DNA of 64,000 bases from Anaerostipes sp. MSJ-23 (GCF_018918155.1 NZ_JAHLPY010000003.1:124001-188000), one strand, 5' to 3'. Positions 51,320 through 60,020 are shown, counted from the stretch's first letter. Notes: generated from the letters alone by a model not told the origin. Numbers and translations are program-made.

Positions 51320-52052
51320 AATTCTTGGTGTGTCAAGAGATGCATCGGAAGAAGAAATTAAAAAAGCATATAAAAGGCTAAGTCGTAAATATCATCCAGA
51401 TGCGAATTTGGATAATCCAAAGGCAGCGGAGGAAAAATTTAAACAAATCCAGCAGGCTTATCAACAAGTGATGAAGGAAAAAACGCAAGGTTACAGTCAA
51501 AGTAGTTATGGAGGTCCACAGGGAAGTTCATATGGTGGACAAGGTGGCCAATATACGCAGCAAGGTAATCCATATGAAGATATTTTCCGAGAATTTGGGT
51601 TTGGTGGTTTTGGCGGAAGCTATTATGGAGGCGGTCAGCAAAACACGAGTACAGGATATGAAAAAGATAACCATTTACGGGCTGCTGGAAATTATGTTCG
51701 TAATGGTTATTATCAGGAAGCAAGAAATGTGCTGGATGGCATGGAAATCTCAAAAAGAGATGGTAGATGGTATTATTACAGCGCTTGTGCAAATGCAGGG
51801 CTTGGAAATAATGTGACAGCTATGGAACATGCCAGAAAAGCAACGGAAATGGAACCTGGAAATATGGAATATCAGGCATTATATAACCAACTAAATGGAA
51901 ATGGTAGCTGGTATGAGCAACGTCAGCAGACATATAGCAGTCCTTATGCAACCGGTGGTGACTGGTGCATGAAGCTGTGCTTGTTAAATCTTGCATGTAA
52001 TATCTGCTGTGGAGGCGGTGGATTCTGCTGTGGAGGACCGTATTACAGATAA
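51303..52052 (+). CDS. J-domain protein with Cys-rich C-terminus
   Basis: A 249-residue DnaJ-like co-chaperone from ATG 51303. The J domain (1-65) has the HPD motif in [21 protein letters not shown] Gly/Ser/Tyr/Gln-rich stretch (about 66-120) follows, then a TPR-like helical part ([18 protein letters not shown]). The tail is Cys-rich ([21 protein letters not shown]), hydrophobic, and could be a membrane or lipid anchor or a metal site. It lacks the DnaJ zinc finger and client domains. It most likely serves the DnaK just downstream. Confidence 0.88.
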   Translation: MVDPYEILGVSRDASEEEIKKAYKRLSRKYHPDANLDNPKAAEEKFKQIQQAYQQVMKEKTQGYSQSSYGGPQGSSYGGQGGQYTQQGNPYEDIFREFGFGGFGGSYYGGGQQNTSTGYEKDNHLRAAGNYVRNGYYQEARNVLDGMEISKRDGRWYYYSACANAGLGNNVTAMEHARKATEMEPGNMEYQALYNQLNGNGSWYEQRQQTYSSPYATGGDWCMKLCLLNLACNICCGGGGFCCGGPYYR

Positions 52053-52066
52053 TGGAGGAAAAAACA

Positions 52067-53800
52067 ATGAGCAAGATCATAGGAATTGATTTGGGAACAA
52101 CAAATTCCTGCGTAGCAGTTATGGAAGGTGGAAAACCGGTGGTTATTCCAAATAGTGAAGGACAAAGGACAACACCATCGATTGTTGCATTTTCTAAGAA
52201 TGGAGAACGATTAATTGGGGAGCCGGCAAAACGCCAGGCAGTAACGAATGTAAAACGTACCGTTGCATCGGTAAAACGACAGATGGGAACAGATCGCAGG
52301 GTAAAAATTGATGGAAAAAAATATAGCCCGCAGGAAATATCAGCAATGATTCTTCAAAAATTAAAAAAAGATGCAGAGGCGTATCTTGGTGAGACAGTAG
52401 ATCGTGCGGTTATTACGGTACCGGCATATTTTAGTGATGCACAAAGGCAGGCAACAAAAGATGCCGGAAAGATTGCTGGATTAAAAGTGGAACGTATTAT
52501 TAATGAACCAACATCAGCAGCATTGGCGTATGGCCTCGATAAGTCAGTATCCCAAAAAATCATGGTTTACGATCTTGGAGGAGGAACTTTTGATGTATCT
52601 GTTATTGAAATTGGGGATGGTGTCGTAGAAGTTCTTGCAACTGCAGGTGATAATCATCTTGGAGGAGACGATTTTGATGCGCGAATTGTAGATTATTTGT
52701 TAAAAGAATTCAAAAAACAAGAGGGAATTGATCTATCCAAGGATCATACAGCTGTTCAAAGAATCATGGAAGAATCAGAAAAAGCCAAAAAAGAATTATC
52801 TACTGCTATGACTGTTCAGATCAACCTTCCATTTATTACAGCAACCTCAGATGGACCAAAACATATGGATATGACATTAAATCGTGCTAAATTTCAGGAA
52901 TTAACGGATGATCTTGTTGATAGAACATCTGGCCCTGTGCATCAGGCATTGTCAGATGCAGGAATTTCGGCATCTCAATTAAATATGGTTCTTCTTGTTG
53001 GAGGGTCCACAAGAATGCCAGCCGTTTGTGATAAAGTAAAAGAACTGACTGGAAAAGAGCCAAGTCGAAATATGAATCCGGATGAATGTGTTGCTCTTGG
53101 GGCAGCTATTCAGGGAGGAAAAATGGCTGGAGAATCAGGATTAAATGAGATTCTTTTGATGGATGTTACACCACTTTCTTTATCAATTGAGACAGCAGGA
53201 GGAGTTGCTACAAGGCTGATTGAGCGAAATACAACAATTCCAACAAGATACAGTCAGATTTTTACAACAGCAGCTAATTTTCAAACGGCCGTGGATATCA
53301 AAGTTCTCCAAGGAGAACGTACAATGGCAAGAGATAATCAGCTTCTTGGAAATTTCCGATTGAAAGGAATTAAAAGGGCAATGCGCGGAGTGCCGCAGAT
53401 AGAAGTTACTTTCGATATTGATGTCAATGGAATCTTAAATGTTTCAGCGAAAGATCTTGGAACGGGAAAAGAACAATCCATTACGATTACATCAAGTTCG
53501 AATTTATCGGATGAAGATATTGAACGTGCTATGCAGGAAGCAAAAACTTATGAAAATCAGGACCAAGAGAAAAAAGAAGCGATTGATATTTACAATGAAG
53601 CTGAAAGAAGTATTTATAAAGGACAGCAGTATCTAGCAGAAAAGAAAAAAGAATTATCGAGAGAAGAAAAATCAAATATAAAAACAGCAATGAAAAATCT
53701 TCAGAAAACGATGAAACATATCAAACCTCAGAATATTACAGAGGAAGATGGGAAACGGATTCGAGAAGCAAAGGATGCACTAGATCAGATAATATGGTAA
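52067..53800 (+). CDS. dnaK: Hsp70 chaperone DnaK paralogue, short lid
   Basis: A 577-residue Hsp70 starting at ATG 52067 after TGGAGG. The ATPase domain shows [18 protein letters not shown], the [17 protein letters not shown] motif near 170, and the [11 protein letters not shown] motif near 310. The linker and substrate domain follow ([17 protein letters not shown]). The C-terminal lid is shortened, ending DQIIW about 35 residues before the usual end, and the EEVD-like acidic tail is absent. No GrpE or HrcA is near, so this is a second, dedicated DnaK rather than the housekeeping one. Confidence 0.92.
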   Translation: MSKIIGIDLGTTNSCVAVMEGGKPVVIPNSEGQRTTPSIVAFSKNGERLIGEPAKRQAVTNVKRTVASVKRQMGTDRRVKIDGKKYSPQEISAMILQKLKKDAEAYLGETVDRAVITVPAYFSDAQRQATKDAGKIAGLKVERIINEPTSAALAYGLDKSVSQKIMVYDLGGGTFDVSVIEIGDGVVEVLATAGDNHLGGDDFDARIVDYLLKEFKKQEGIDLSKDHTAVQRIMEESEKAKKELSTAMTVQINLPFITATSDGPKHMDMTLNRAKFQELTDDLVDRTSGPVHQALSDAGISASQLNMVLLVGGSTRMPAVCDKVKELTGKEPSRNMNPDECVALGAAIQGGKMAGESGLNEILLMDVTPLSLSIETAGGVATRLIERNTTIPTRYSQIFTTAANFQTAVDIKVLQGERTMARDNQLLGNFRLKGIKRAMRGVPQIEVTFDIDVNGILNVSAKDLGTGKEQSITITSSSNLSDEDIERAMQEAKTYENQDQEKKEAIDIYNEAERSIYKGQQYLAEKKKELSREEKSNIKTAMKNLQKTMKHIKPQNITEEDGKRIREAKDALDQIIW

Positions 53801-53817
53801 ATGCATAAAAAGAAATA

Positions 53818-53900
53818 AAAGCGGGAAGTTTATCTTAGTAGGAGTTTAAATTCCTTTCAAGCAAGGAATACTTTAATTGATAAAACTTCTCGCTTTTTCC
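53818..53900 (+). terminator. Terminator after the chaperone operon
   Basis: AGCGGGAAGTTTATC pairs with GATAAAACTTCTCGCT, with a T run after it. Confidence 0.75.
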
Positions 53901-53902
53901 TA

Positions 53903-53958
53903 TGGACATTTTGGAAAAGATAGCGTATGATACAGGTAGTTAGTTAGTCAGGACTAAC
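53903..53958 (+). promoter_or_regulatory. Promoter and DtxR-type operator of the DUF3793-flavodoxin genes
   Basis: TGGACA (53903-53908), a 17-base spacer and TATGAT (53926-53931) are followed by TTAG-TCAGGA-CTAA (53944-53957), part of a 16-bp palindrome. The operator starts 13 bases after the -10, covering the expected start site. The same TTAG-N6-CTAA box occurs at the feo and fur-like promoters. Confidence 0.7.
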
Positions 53959-53974
53959 CTAAAGGAGGAACCAG

Positions 53975-54586
53975 ATGAGGTATCGATTGGAATTAAGTCA
54001 GGTAAAGTGGAAAAAAAATATGCAAATGCAGATTGCAATGCATTGTGGTCCTGTATTTGCAGGAATCAAACCATCCAATACAGTTACTTTAAATCTTGAA
54101 GATTCTAGAGAATTGGTGGAAACTTTTCAGGGGAGTGAAATCAAATGTGCATTAATTTATGCAGGATCTGGAAAATGCTTATGGCTTTTATATCGCGAAT
54201 GGGACGTTCAGCAATATTTAATGAAACCAGAGCATCAGAAATTTTTAAGGGACTGTGGATATTCATCCTTTCAGTTAAAAGACATTCTTCATGCACTAAG
54301 GGGACGGTATCATTCTTATCGAAATGGTGCACAAGAGTTCCCTCACGAGCTTGGCTTAATTCTAGGATATCCTCTATGTGATGTTTTGGGCTTTATACAA
54401 CATCATGGTCAGGATTACCTGTATTCCGGATATTGGAAAATTTACGGAAATTTATCCAATACAAAAAAACTTTTTGATGCTTACGATCTGATCCGTTATC
54501 AGATGGTGAAGCAGGTAGAATACGGGAAATCTCTTAAAGAGATCATGGAAAGCTATAGCAGATACAGGGTTCCAAGTTACGCATGA
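53975..54586 (+). CDS. DUF3793 family protein
   Basis: A 203-residue protein of a clostridial family with no known function. It begins with the typical IAMHCGPVFAGIKPSN segment. A CALIYAGSGKCLWLLYRE strand block and the HELGLILGYPLCDVLGFI motif with a LYSGYWKIY follow. It has no signal peptide. Family members are usually beside flavodoxin and feo genes, as here, suggesting a role in iron or redox homeostasis. A metal-regulator box lies in its promoter. Confidence 0.83.
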   Translation: MRYRLELSQVKWKKNMQMQIAMHCGPVFAGIKPSNTVTLNLEDSRELVETFQGSEIKCALIYAGSGKCLWLLYREWDVQQYLMKPEHQKFLRDCGYSSFQLKDILHALRGRYHSYRNGAQEFPHELGLILGYPLCDVLGFIQHHGQDYLYSGYWKIYGNLSNTKKLFDAYDLIRYQMVKQVEYGKSLKEIMESYSRYRVPSYA

Positions 54587-54640
54587 CAATAACAACGACA
54601 TCAAACAAAAAAACAAAATGTTCGCAAGGAGGATATGGAA

Positions 54641-55072
54641 ATGAGCGAAATCGTGGTTGCATACTGGTCAGGAACAGGAAATACACAGGAAATGGCAGAA
54701 TATGTTGCAGAAGGAATCCGTGAAGGTGGAAAAGATGCAAAAGTTGTTTCTGTTGATGAAATTAGCGCTGCAGATTTAAAAGACGCACCAGTATTTGCAC
54801 TTGGATGCCCATCTATGGGAGTGGAAACACTGGAAGAATCCACAATGGAACCATTTGTTGAAGAAGTAACAGGATTTGCTACAGGAAAAAACATTGGACT
54901 GTTCGGATCTTACGGATGGGGAGATGGAGAATGGATGCGCAATTGGGTTGACCAGATGGAAGAAGCAGGAGCTACTGTATATGGTGGAGAAGATGCCATT
55001 TGTCAGGAAGCACCAGATGATGATGCACAGGAAGCATTAAAAGGTCTTGGAAAAGAGCTTGCAGCTTTATAA
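54641..55072 (+). CDS. Flavodoxin
   Basis: A 143-residue FMN electron carrier. The phosphate-binding loop is YWSGTGNTQEMAEYV at the start, and the FMN contacts GLFGSYGWGDGEWM lie near 88. The start at 54641 is set by AGGAGG, 8 bases upstream. Flavodoxins replace ferredoxin when iron is scarce, which fits the DtxR-type box upstream of the DUF3793 gene 55 bp before it. Confidence 0.93.
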   Translation: MSEIVVAYWSGTGNTQEMAEYVAEGIREGGKDAKVVSVDEISAADLKDAPVFALGCPSMGVETLEESTMEPFVEEVTGFATGKNIGLFGSYGWGDGEWMRNWVDQMEEAGATVYGGEDAICQEAPDDDAQEALKGLGKELAAL

Positions 55073-55151
55073 TTAAGAAAAAAATAATGGCTGGATATGT
55101 TTAATATCCAGCCTTACTTGAAACTTTAGATAGAATGAAAAGGAGAAAATT

Positions 55152-55439
55152 ATGAGTGTGGTAATTATTGGGGGACATGACCGTATGGTTTGTCAGTACA
55201 AACAGATATGCAAGAAACATAAGTGTAAAGCAAAGGTATTTACTCAAATGCCATCTGCATTGAATAAAAAGATAGGAACACCAGATTTGGTTGTGTTATT
55301 TACGAATACGGTATCTCATAAAATGGTAAAATGTGCGGTCGCAGAGGCAAAAAATAAAAATATTGAAATTGTAAGATGTCATACAAGCAGTCAGGCGGCA
55401 TTAACAGAAATTTTAGAAGAAAGATGTAAAGCAGTGTGA
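55152..55439 (+). CDS. DUF2325 domain protein
   Basis: A 95-residue protein with the DUF2325 pattern: VVIIGGHDRM at the start, PDLVVLFTNTVSHKMV in the middle and EIVRCHTSSQAAL near the end. The His and Cys residues may bind metal. It follows the flavodoxin and probably shares its regulation, although a hairpin at 55089-55113 lies between. Function unknown. Confidence 0.85.
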   Translation: MSVVIIGGHDRMVCQYKQICKKHKCKAKVFTQMPSALNKKIGTPDLVVLFTNTVSHKMVKCAVAEAKNKNIEIVRCHTSSQAALTEILEERCKAV

Positions 55440-55471
55440 AGATCTATGTACAGAAAAAATGATTGCAGTTA

Positions 55472-55507
55472 AAGAAGAATCCTTCCACAGGGAAAGGTTC
55501 TTCTTTT
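55472..55507 (+). terminator. Terminator after the DUF2325 gene
   Basis: AGAAGAATCCTT pairs with AAGGTTCTTCT (one bulge) and is followed by a T-rich tract. Confidence 0.7.
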
Positions 55508-55561
55508 ATTGTAATCATAAAAATAAGATTGTTTCTTTTAAAAAAATATGACAGAGAGATA

Positions 55562-55590
55562 TTGACAGAAAAAAAATAATCTGCTATGGT
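55562..55590 (+). promoter_or_regulatory. Promoter of the feo operon
   Basis: TTGACA (55562-55567), a 17-base spacer and TATGGT (55585-55590). The expected start is near 55597, immediately before the operator array. Confidence 0.75.
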
Positions 55591-55605
55591 ACAAGGTAGC
55601 AATGG

Positions 55606-55659
55606 TTAGAAAATGCTAACTTTTGTTAGGAAAAACTAATATTTGTTAGCAATAACTAA
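55606..55659. promoter_or_regulatory. Three tandem DtxR-type operators at the feo promoter
   Basis: TTAG-N6-CTAA occurs at 55606-55619, 55626-55639 and 55646-55659, each exactly 20 bases from the next. That is close to two helical turns, so bound dimers would lie on one face. The array begins about 9 bases after the predicted transcription start and ends 38 bases before feoA. Confidence 0.8.
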
Positions 55660-55697
55660 TCCCAAAAATAGTATATTTACGAAGGAGAAGATAAAAG

Positions 55698-55910
55698 ATG
55701 ATGCCTTTGATGATGGTCGGAATCGGCGAAAGATGTGAGATCAAAAAAGTCGGTGGAAATGACGAAACAAGAAGATTCTTGGAAAATCTTGGATTTGTAG
55801 CAGGAACAGAAGTTGAAATTGTATCAGCAATCGGAGGAAATGTGATTGTAAATATCAAAGACTCTAGAGTTGCGATTAATAAGGATATGGCAAAGCATAT
55901 TATGGTATAG
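55698..55910 (+). CDS. feoA: FeoA domain protein, first copy
   Basis: A 70-residue SH3-like protein thought to bind FeoB and modulate Fe2+ import. The pattern is VGIGERCEIKKVGGNDETRRFLENLGFVAGTEVEIV, then GGNVIVNIKDSRVAINKDMA. It is first in the feo operon behind a strong AAGGAG site. The second FeoA at 55999 is clearly different in sequence, so the two are not a recent duplication. Confidence 0.93.
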   Translation: MMPLMMVGIGERCEIKKVGGNDETRRFLENLGFVAGTEVEIVSAIGGNVIVNIKDSRVAINKDMAKHIMV

Positions 55911-55998
55911 GCTTGTTATATTATTCTGATGCTCATTTTTTATTACATAAAATTCATCGGAATGGAATAGATAGAATGTTAAGAAAGGAGATAGCAGC

Positions 55999-56223
55999 AT
56001 GACTTTAGGAGATGCAGCGGTAGGAACAACTGTTGTCGTAACAAAAATTAGTGGCGATGGTGCTTACAAACGTCGTATCATGGATATGGGAATCACAAAA
56101 GGAAGTGAGCTTTATATCCGTAAAGTGGCACCTTTAGGTGACCCTGTTGAAATTACAGTAAGAGGCTATGAGCTTTCTGTAAGAAAGAACGACGCTCAGT
56201 GCGTAGAAGTAAAAGAGGCATAG
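55999..56223 (+). CDS. feoA: FeoA domain protein, second copy
   Basis: A 74-residue protein with the classic GDGAYKRRIMDMGITKGSELYIRKVAPLGDPVEITVRGYELSVRKNDA pattern. It lies 52 bp before feoB. Two FeoA proteins may work as a pair, one of them perhaps on the FeoB G domain. Confidence 0.94.
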   Translation: MTLGDAAVGTTVVVTKISGDGAYKRRIMDMGITKGSELYIRKVAPLGDPVEITVRGYELSVRKNDAQCVEVKEA

Positions 56224-56275
56224 GAAAGACTTTACATGAAAATGGACGTAAGTCCAAGGGAGGTAAAAAGAAAAA

Positions 56276-58462
56276 ATGGCTATTAATATCGCGCTTGCGG
56301 GTAATCCGAACTGTGGTAAAACAACCATGTTCAATGCCCTGACAGGAGCCAACCAGTATGTTGGTAACTGGCCGGGAGTTACCGTTGAAAAAAAAGAAGG
56401 AAAACTAAAGGGGAAGAGAAAAGGTGAAGATATTACGATCACTGACCTTCCTGGTATTTATTCTTTATCACCGTATACTTTGGAGGAAGTGGTTAGTCGT
56501 GACTTCCTTTTAAATGAAAATCCAGATGTCATTATTGACTTGGTAGATGCGACAAATATTGAACGTAACTTATATTTGACAACACAGCTGATTGAAACTG
56601 GTGTACCGGTTGTTATCGCTTTAAATATGGCAGATTTGTTGGAAAAACGTGGAATTAAGATTGATATTGAGCGTCTTTCCATGTTACTGGATTGTCCAAT
56701 TGTTCAGACATCAGCATTGAAAAATGAAGGTCTTGACGAAGTTGTTGACGAAGCAATCCGCGTTGCAAAGAAAAAGACTGTAGATCTTCCAAAAGAGATC
56801 TTCTCAAAGGAAATTGAATCTGCAATTACAAGAGTAAAAGATGTACTTCCAACATCGATTACAGAAGACAAAAAAAGATGGTATGCAGTTAAATTCCTGG
56901 AAAATGACAGCAAGATTGTAGAAAGTACAGGTCTTGCAGGTTCCGGAGCAGCTGTTGTTGAAGAAAACAGAAAGAAAATTGAAAAGGCCCAGGATGATGA
57001 TATGGAAAGTATTATCACAGACGGACGTTATCAATTTATTCAGAAAGTTGTATCAACAACTGTGAAAAAAGGTGGAGCAAAATTAACAGTATCAGATAAG
57101 ATTGACCGTATCGTAACAAACCGTATTCTTGGTATTCCAATCTTTATCGCAATCATGTTTGTTGTTTACTATATTTCTGTAACAACTATTGGTACTCTTG
57201 TAACAGACTGGACAAATGATACCTTTGTCGGAGAAATCATTCAGCCGGCTGTCAGTGGATTCTTGACAAATATTGGTGCTAGTGATTTAATCAATGATCT
57301 CGTTGTTAATGGTGTTATCGGTGGATTAGGAGCTGTTCTTGGATTCGTTCCTCAGATGGCAATCTTATTCCTCTTCTTATCTGTCCTTGAAGATTGTGGT
57401 TATATGGTACGTATCGCATTCGTTATGGACCGTGTATTCCGTCACTTTGGATTATCAGGAAAATCTTTCATTCCTCTTCTGATTTCTTCAGGATGCGGAA
57501 TCCCTGGTATTATGGCATCTAAGACCATTGAACAGGACAACGACAGAAGACTGACAATTATGACAGCAACATTTATCCCTTGTGGTGCAAAACTTCCAGT
57601 TATTGCCATGATGGGTGGTGTTATGACAAGTTATGCAACAGGAAGCTATGAAGCTGGTGGACTTATGGCACCAATCATGTACTTCGTTGGTATTGTAGCC
57701 GTATTAGTTGCAGCAATTATCTTAAAGAAAACAAAACCATTTTCTGGAAAACCAGCTCCATTCGTAATGGAACTTCCACAGTATCATATTCCATCTGCTA
57801 AGACAGTATTGCTTCATGTATGGGAAAGATTAAAAGGATTCATCATCAAAGCTGGAACAATTCTGTTCCTTGCATGCGTTGTAATGTGGTTCTTAAGTGG
57901 ATTCGGATTTACACATGGAAGCTTTGGAATCGTAGAAGACAGTGGAGACAGTTTATTAGCTGTAATCGGTGGATTTATCGCACCAATCTTTGCTCCACTT
58001 GGATTTGATAACTGGCAGGCAGTTGCATCTTCTTTATCAGGATTCTCCGCAAAAGAATCTATTGTATCTACAATGGGTGTCCTTGCAAATGTAACAGGAG
58101 ACGCTTCCGAAGATGCAGTAACAGTAGCACAGGCGGTAAGACAGTGGTTCCCAACTTCCGTTGCAGCCTTCTCATTCTTACTGTTTAACCTGTTAGATTC
58201 TCCTTGTCTTGCAGCAATTTCTACAATGGCAAAAGAAATGCAATCTAGAAAATGGTTCTGGTTCGCAATTCTTTTCCAGAATGTATTCGCTTATGTTGTT
58301 ACATTGATTGTATATCAGTTAGGAACATTTGCAACAGGCGGATCTTTCGGTGTTGGAACTGTTGTAGGTATCGTATTATTGATTGTAATGTTATATTTAC
58401 TGTTCAGACCAGATCCATATAAAGATCAAAAAGTTTATGCTAAGAGATCCGTTCAGGAATAA
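56276..58462 (+). CDS. feoB: Ferrous iron transporter FeoB
   Basis: A 728-residue inner-membrane Fe2+ importer. The N-terminal G domain shows GNPNCGKTTMFNAL (G1), DLPGIYSL (G3), NMAD (G4) and a SALK loop. A helical GDI-like domain follows to about residue 260. The membrane domain contains both gate motifs, SSGCGIPGIMA near 405 and FIPCGAKLPV near 440, and about ten helices. G1 has Cys where many have Ser or Val, which is common in clostridia. Confidence 0.96.
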   Translation: MAINIALAGNPNCGKTTMFNALTGANQYVGNWPGVTVEKKEGKLKGKRKGEDITITDLPGIYSLSPYTLEEVVSRDFLLNENPDVIIDLVDATNIERNLYLTTQLIETGVPVVIALNMADLLEKRGIKIDIERLSMLLDCPIVQTSALKNEGLDEVVDEAIRVAKKKTVDLPKEIFSKEIESAITRVKDVLPTSITEDKKRWYAVKFLENDSKIVESTGLAGSGAAVVEENRKKIEKAQDDDMESIITDGRYQFIQKVVSTTVKKGGAKLTVSDKIDRIVTNRILGIPIFIAIMFVVYYISVTTIGTLVTDWTNDTFVGEIIQPAVSGFLTNIGASDLINDLVVNGVIGGLGAVLGFVPQMAILFLFLSVLEDCGYMVRIAFVMDRVFRHFGLSGKSFIPLLISSGCGIPGIMASKTIEQDNDRRLTIMTATFIPCGAKLPVIAMMGGVMTSYATGSYEAGGLMAPIMYFVGIVAVLVAAIILKKTKPFSGKPAPFVMELPQYHIPSAKTVLLHVWERLKGFIIKAGTILFLACVVMWFLSGFGFTHGSFGIVEDSGDSLLAVIGGFIAPIFAPLGFDNWQAVASSLSGFSAKESIVSTMGVLANVTGDASEDAVTVAQAVRQWFPTSVAAFSFLLFNLLDSPCLAAISTMAKEMQSRKWFWFAILFQNVFAYVVTLIVYQLGTFATGGSFGVGTVVGIVLLIVMLYLLFRPDPYKDQKVYAKRSVQE

Positions 58463-58528
58463 TAGATATTAAAATAAGGAAGCTGGGTGCGATGCATCCG
58501 GCTTCTTATTTTCAAAGGAGGGAGAAGC

Positions 58529-58696
58529 ATGCTGGCAAATATTGTTATTGTACTTTTGATTGTAGGATATTGTGCTTATATCATTTATACTCGATTGATT
58601 AAGAAAAAAGGTGGGTGTGGCGGTGATTGTGCCGGATGCTCTGGATGTAGCAGCCATACGGATTTTAATAAGCACTCACACAAGAAAGGGAAATAG
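58529..58696 (+). CDS. FeoB-associated Cys-rich membrane protein
   Basis: A 55-residue protein with one N-terminal transmembrane helix (3-20) and a cytoplasmic Cys/Gly cluster, GGCGGDCAGCSGC, then a His-rich basic tail. The start at 58529 follows AAAGGAGGGAG. This matches the FeoB-associated Cys-rich membrane protein family, proposed to chaperone or receive iron. Confidence 0.88.
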   Translation: MLANIVIVLLIVGYCAYIIYTRLIKKKGGCGGDCAGCSGCSSHTDFNKHSHKKGK

Positions 58697-58699
58697 CTT

Positions 58700-58834
58700 A
58701 TGGGAAATTCAACAGGTTCTATGTTTTATGCATTTGCAATTTTTATCATTCTTTATATCGTTGGAGTTTCAGCTTATCAGATTTATAAATTTATTCAAAA
58801 AAAATTAAAAAATCGTGGAGATTCTTCAAAATAG
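58700..58834 (+). CDS. Small single-helix membrane protein at the end of the feo operon (44 aa)
   Basis: An ATG 3 bp after the previous stop opens a 44-codon frame: a short polar head (GNSTGSMFY), one hydrophobic helix (AFAIFIILYIVGVSAYQIY) and a basic tail (KKLKNRGDSSK). It fits between the Cys-rich protein and the terminator. It is probably a FeoB accessory subunit. I do not recognise the family, and the ribosome site (AAAGGGAAAT) overlaps the previous gene. Confidence 0.6.
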   Translation: MGNSTGSMFYAFAIFIILYIVGVSAYQIYKFIQKKLKNRGDSSK

Positions 58835-58868
58835 AGAAAAGAAAAATGATAGTATAGAAATTGTAAAA

Positions 58869-58918
58869 GAAAAAAGATGCTTTGGTCACTTCCTAAAAGT
58901 TTCCAAAGCATCTTTTTT
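58869..58918. terminator. Bidirectional terminator between feo operon and dtxR
   Basis: AAAAAAGATGCTTTGG pairs with CCAAAGCATCTTTTTT, with symmetrical A and T runs. Confidence 0.92.
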
Positions 58919-59315
58919 AATTGTTATCTTTTTTTAATGTATTTAGATGTTCCTGAGAACGCAGATGTTCTTTAATTGCATCAAAACTTTCAGGGCTAAT
59001 TACATGTTCCATGCGACATGCATCCTCTGTTGCGATCTCAGTTGGTACACCGAGATTAACGAGCATGGTAGATAAAACCTGATGTCGTTCATAAATAGTT
59101 TCTGCGATTTTTCGTCCGGCATCTGTCAGAGAAATAAATCCATCATTATCCATGATAATGAGATCAGCCTGACGAAGATTTTTCATAGCGACACTGACGC
59201 TTGGTTTGGAAAAATTCAGTTTGTGCACGATATCAATCGAGCGAACTGCTCCTTTTGTCTGGCTCAGGATAAGAATAGTCTCTAAATAATTTTCAGCGGA
59301 TTCTTGTACTTTCAA
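58917..59315 (-). CDS. DtxR/MntR family metal-dependent repressor
   Basis: A 132-residue Fe2+ or Mn2+ responsive repressor with a TTG start at 59315 preceded by AAGGAGG. The HTH reads VRSIDIVHKLNFSKPSVSVAMKNLRQ. The dimerisation and metal-binding helices contain AETIYERHQVLSTML and EDACRMEHVISPE, supplying the usual His, Glu and Cys ligands. It lacks the SH3-like third domain, so it is of the short MntR type. The six TTAG-N6-CTAA boxes around it are its likely targets. Confidence 0.92.
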   Translation of the reverse strand: MKVQESAENYLETILILSQTKGAVRSIDIVHKLNFSKPSVSVAMKNLRQADLIIMDNDGFISLTDAGRKIAETIYERHQVLSTMLVNLGVPTEIATEDACRMEHVISPESFDAIKEHLRSQEHLNTLKKDNN

Positions 59316-59485
59316 AAAAGATTCCTCCTTGATTAAATCATATTTTGCGTACAGTGCAATACTTCCTTCATTCTGTTTCTATGTAATTTTAGCATAAAAA
59401 CAAGGTGTTTTCAATCCGTGGTATTTGAGAAAAAATGTTGGTAGATAAATATACAAAAAAAATACAAAAAAATTGAGAAAAATAG

Positions 59486-59537
59486 TTGACAAATTGGTTA
59501 GACAATGCTAACCTATAAGTGAATTAGATGAGACTAA
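59486..59537 (+). promoter_or_regulatory. Two DtxR-type operators upstream of the fur-like gene
   Basis: TTAG-N6-CTAA occurs at 59498-59511 and 59524-59537, 26 bases apart. TTGACA lies at 59486-59491 and an AT-rich -10 candidate follows, so the first box falls in the promoter spacer. The remaining 59316-59650 gap has the hairpin below and no gene. Confidence 0.7.
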
Positions 59538-59583
59538 CTCATCGATCCTTATATAGTTTAATAATCAATGATGGAACATGATA

Positions 59584-59619
59584 GACGGATAGAGTGACAT
59601 GCCATAGGCTTTATCCGTC
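59584..59619 (+). promoter_or_regulatory. Leader hairpin of the fur-like gene
   Basis: GACGGATA (59584-59591) pairs with TATCCGTC (59612-59619) across a 20-base loop, about 31 bases before the start codon. No T run follows, so it is not a terminator. Confidence 0.4.
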
Positions 59620-59650
59620 CATTATGTAACAAAGGACAGGGTGTAAGATC

Positions 59651-59905
59651 ATGAGTCAAGAACAAGTAGAAAAAGCATTACAAAAAAATGGAAAAAGAAT
59701 TACCCAGCAGAGAAAGATTCTTCTGGATGTTATATTAAATGGTCAGTGGGAATGCTGCAAAGAAATTTATTATGAAGCAGTTAAGCGAGATCCTACGATT
59801 GGAATGGCCACTGTTTATCGTATGATGACAACATTGGAAGAAGTCGGTGTTATGGAGCGCAGATGTGTCTTCCGTGTAAGAGACGAGATAGAATTGCCTT
59901 CTTAG
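59651..59905 (+). CDS. Truncated Fur family regulator (DNA-binding half only)
   Basis: An 84-residue protein matching only the winged-helix half of Fur: KRITQQRKILLDVILNGQWECCKEIYYEAVKRDPTIGMATVYRMMTTLEEVGVMERR region. Full Fur is near 140 residues; the C-terminal dimerisation and metal-binding domain is missing. I see none of it in the other frames before the terminator. It may be a degraded gene or a deliberately short form acting as an antagonist. Two DtxR-type boxes lie in its promoter. Confidence 0.8.
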   Translation: MSQEQVEKALQKNGKRITQQRKILLDVILNGQWECCKEIYYEAVKRDPTIGMATVYRMMTTLEEVGVMERRCVFRVRDEIELPS

Positions 59906-59978
59906 TCTGGTATGACAGACAGATGAGACTGTTTGTTTAAGATTAGATCCATACATAACAAAACAAAGCAAAAATTAA

Positions 59979-60020
59979 GAAAGTATTTGGTTTCTTTCAA
60001 TGAAATCAAATACTTTTTTG
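59979..60020 (+). terminator. Terminator after the fur-like gene
   Basis: AAGTATTTGGTTTC pairs with GAAATCAAATACTT, followed by TTTT. Confidence 0.8.
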
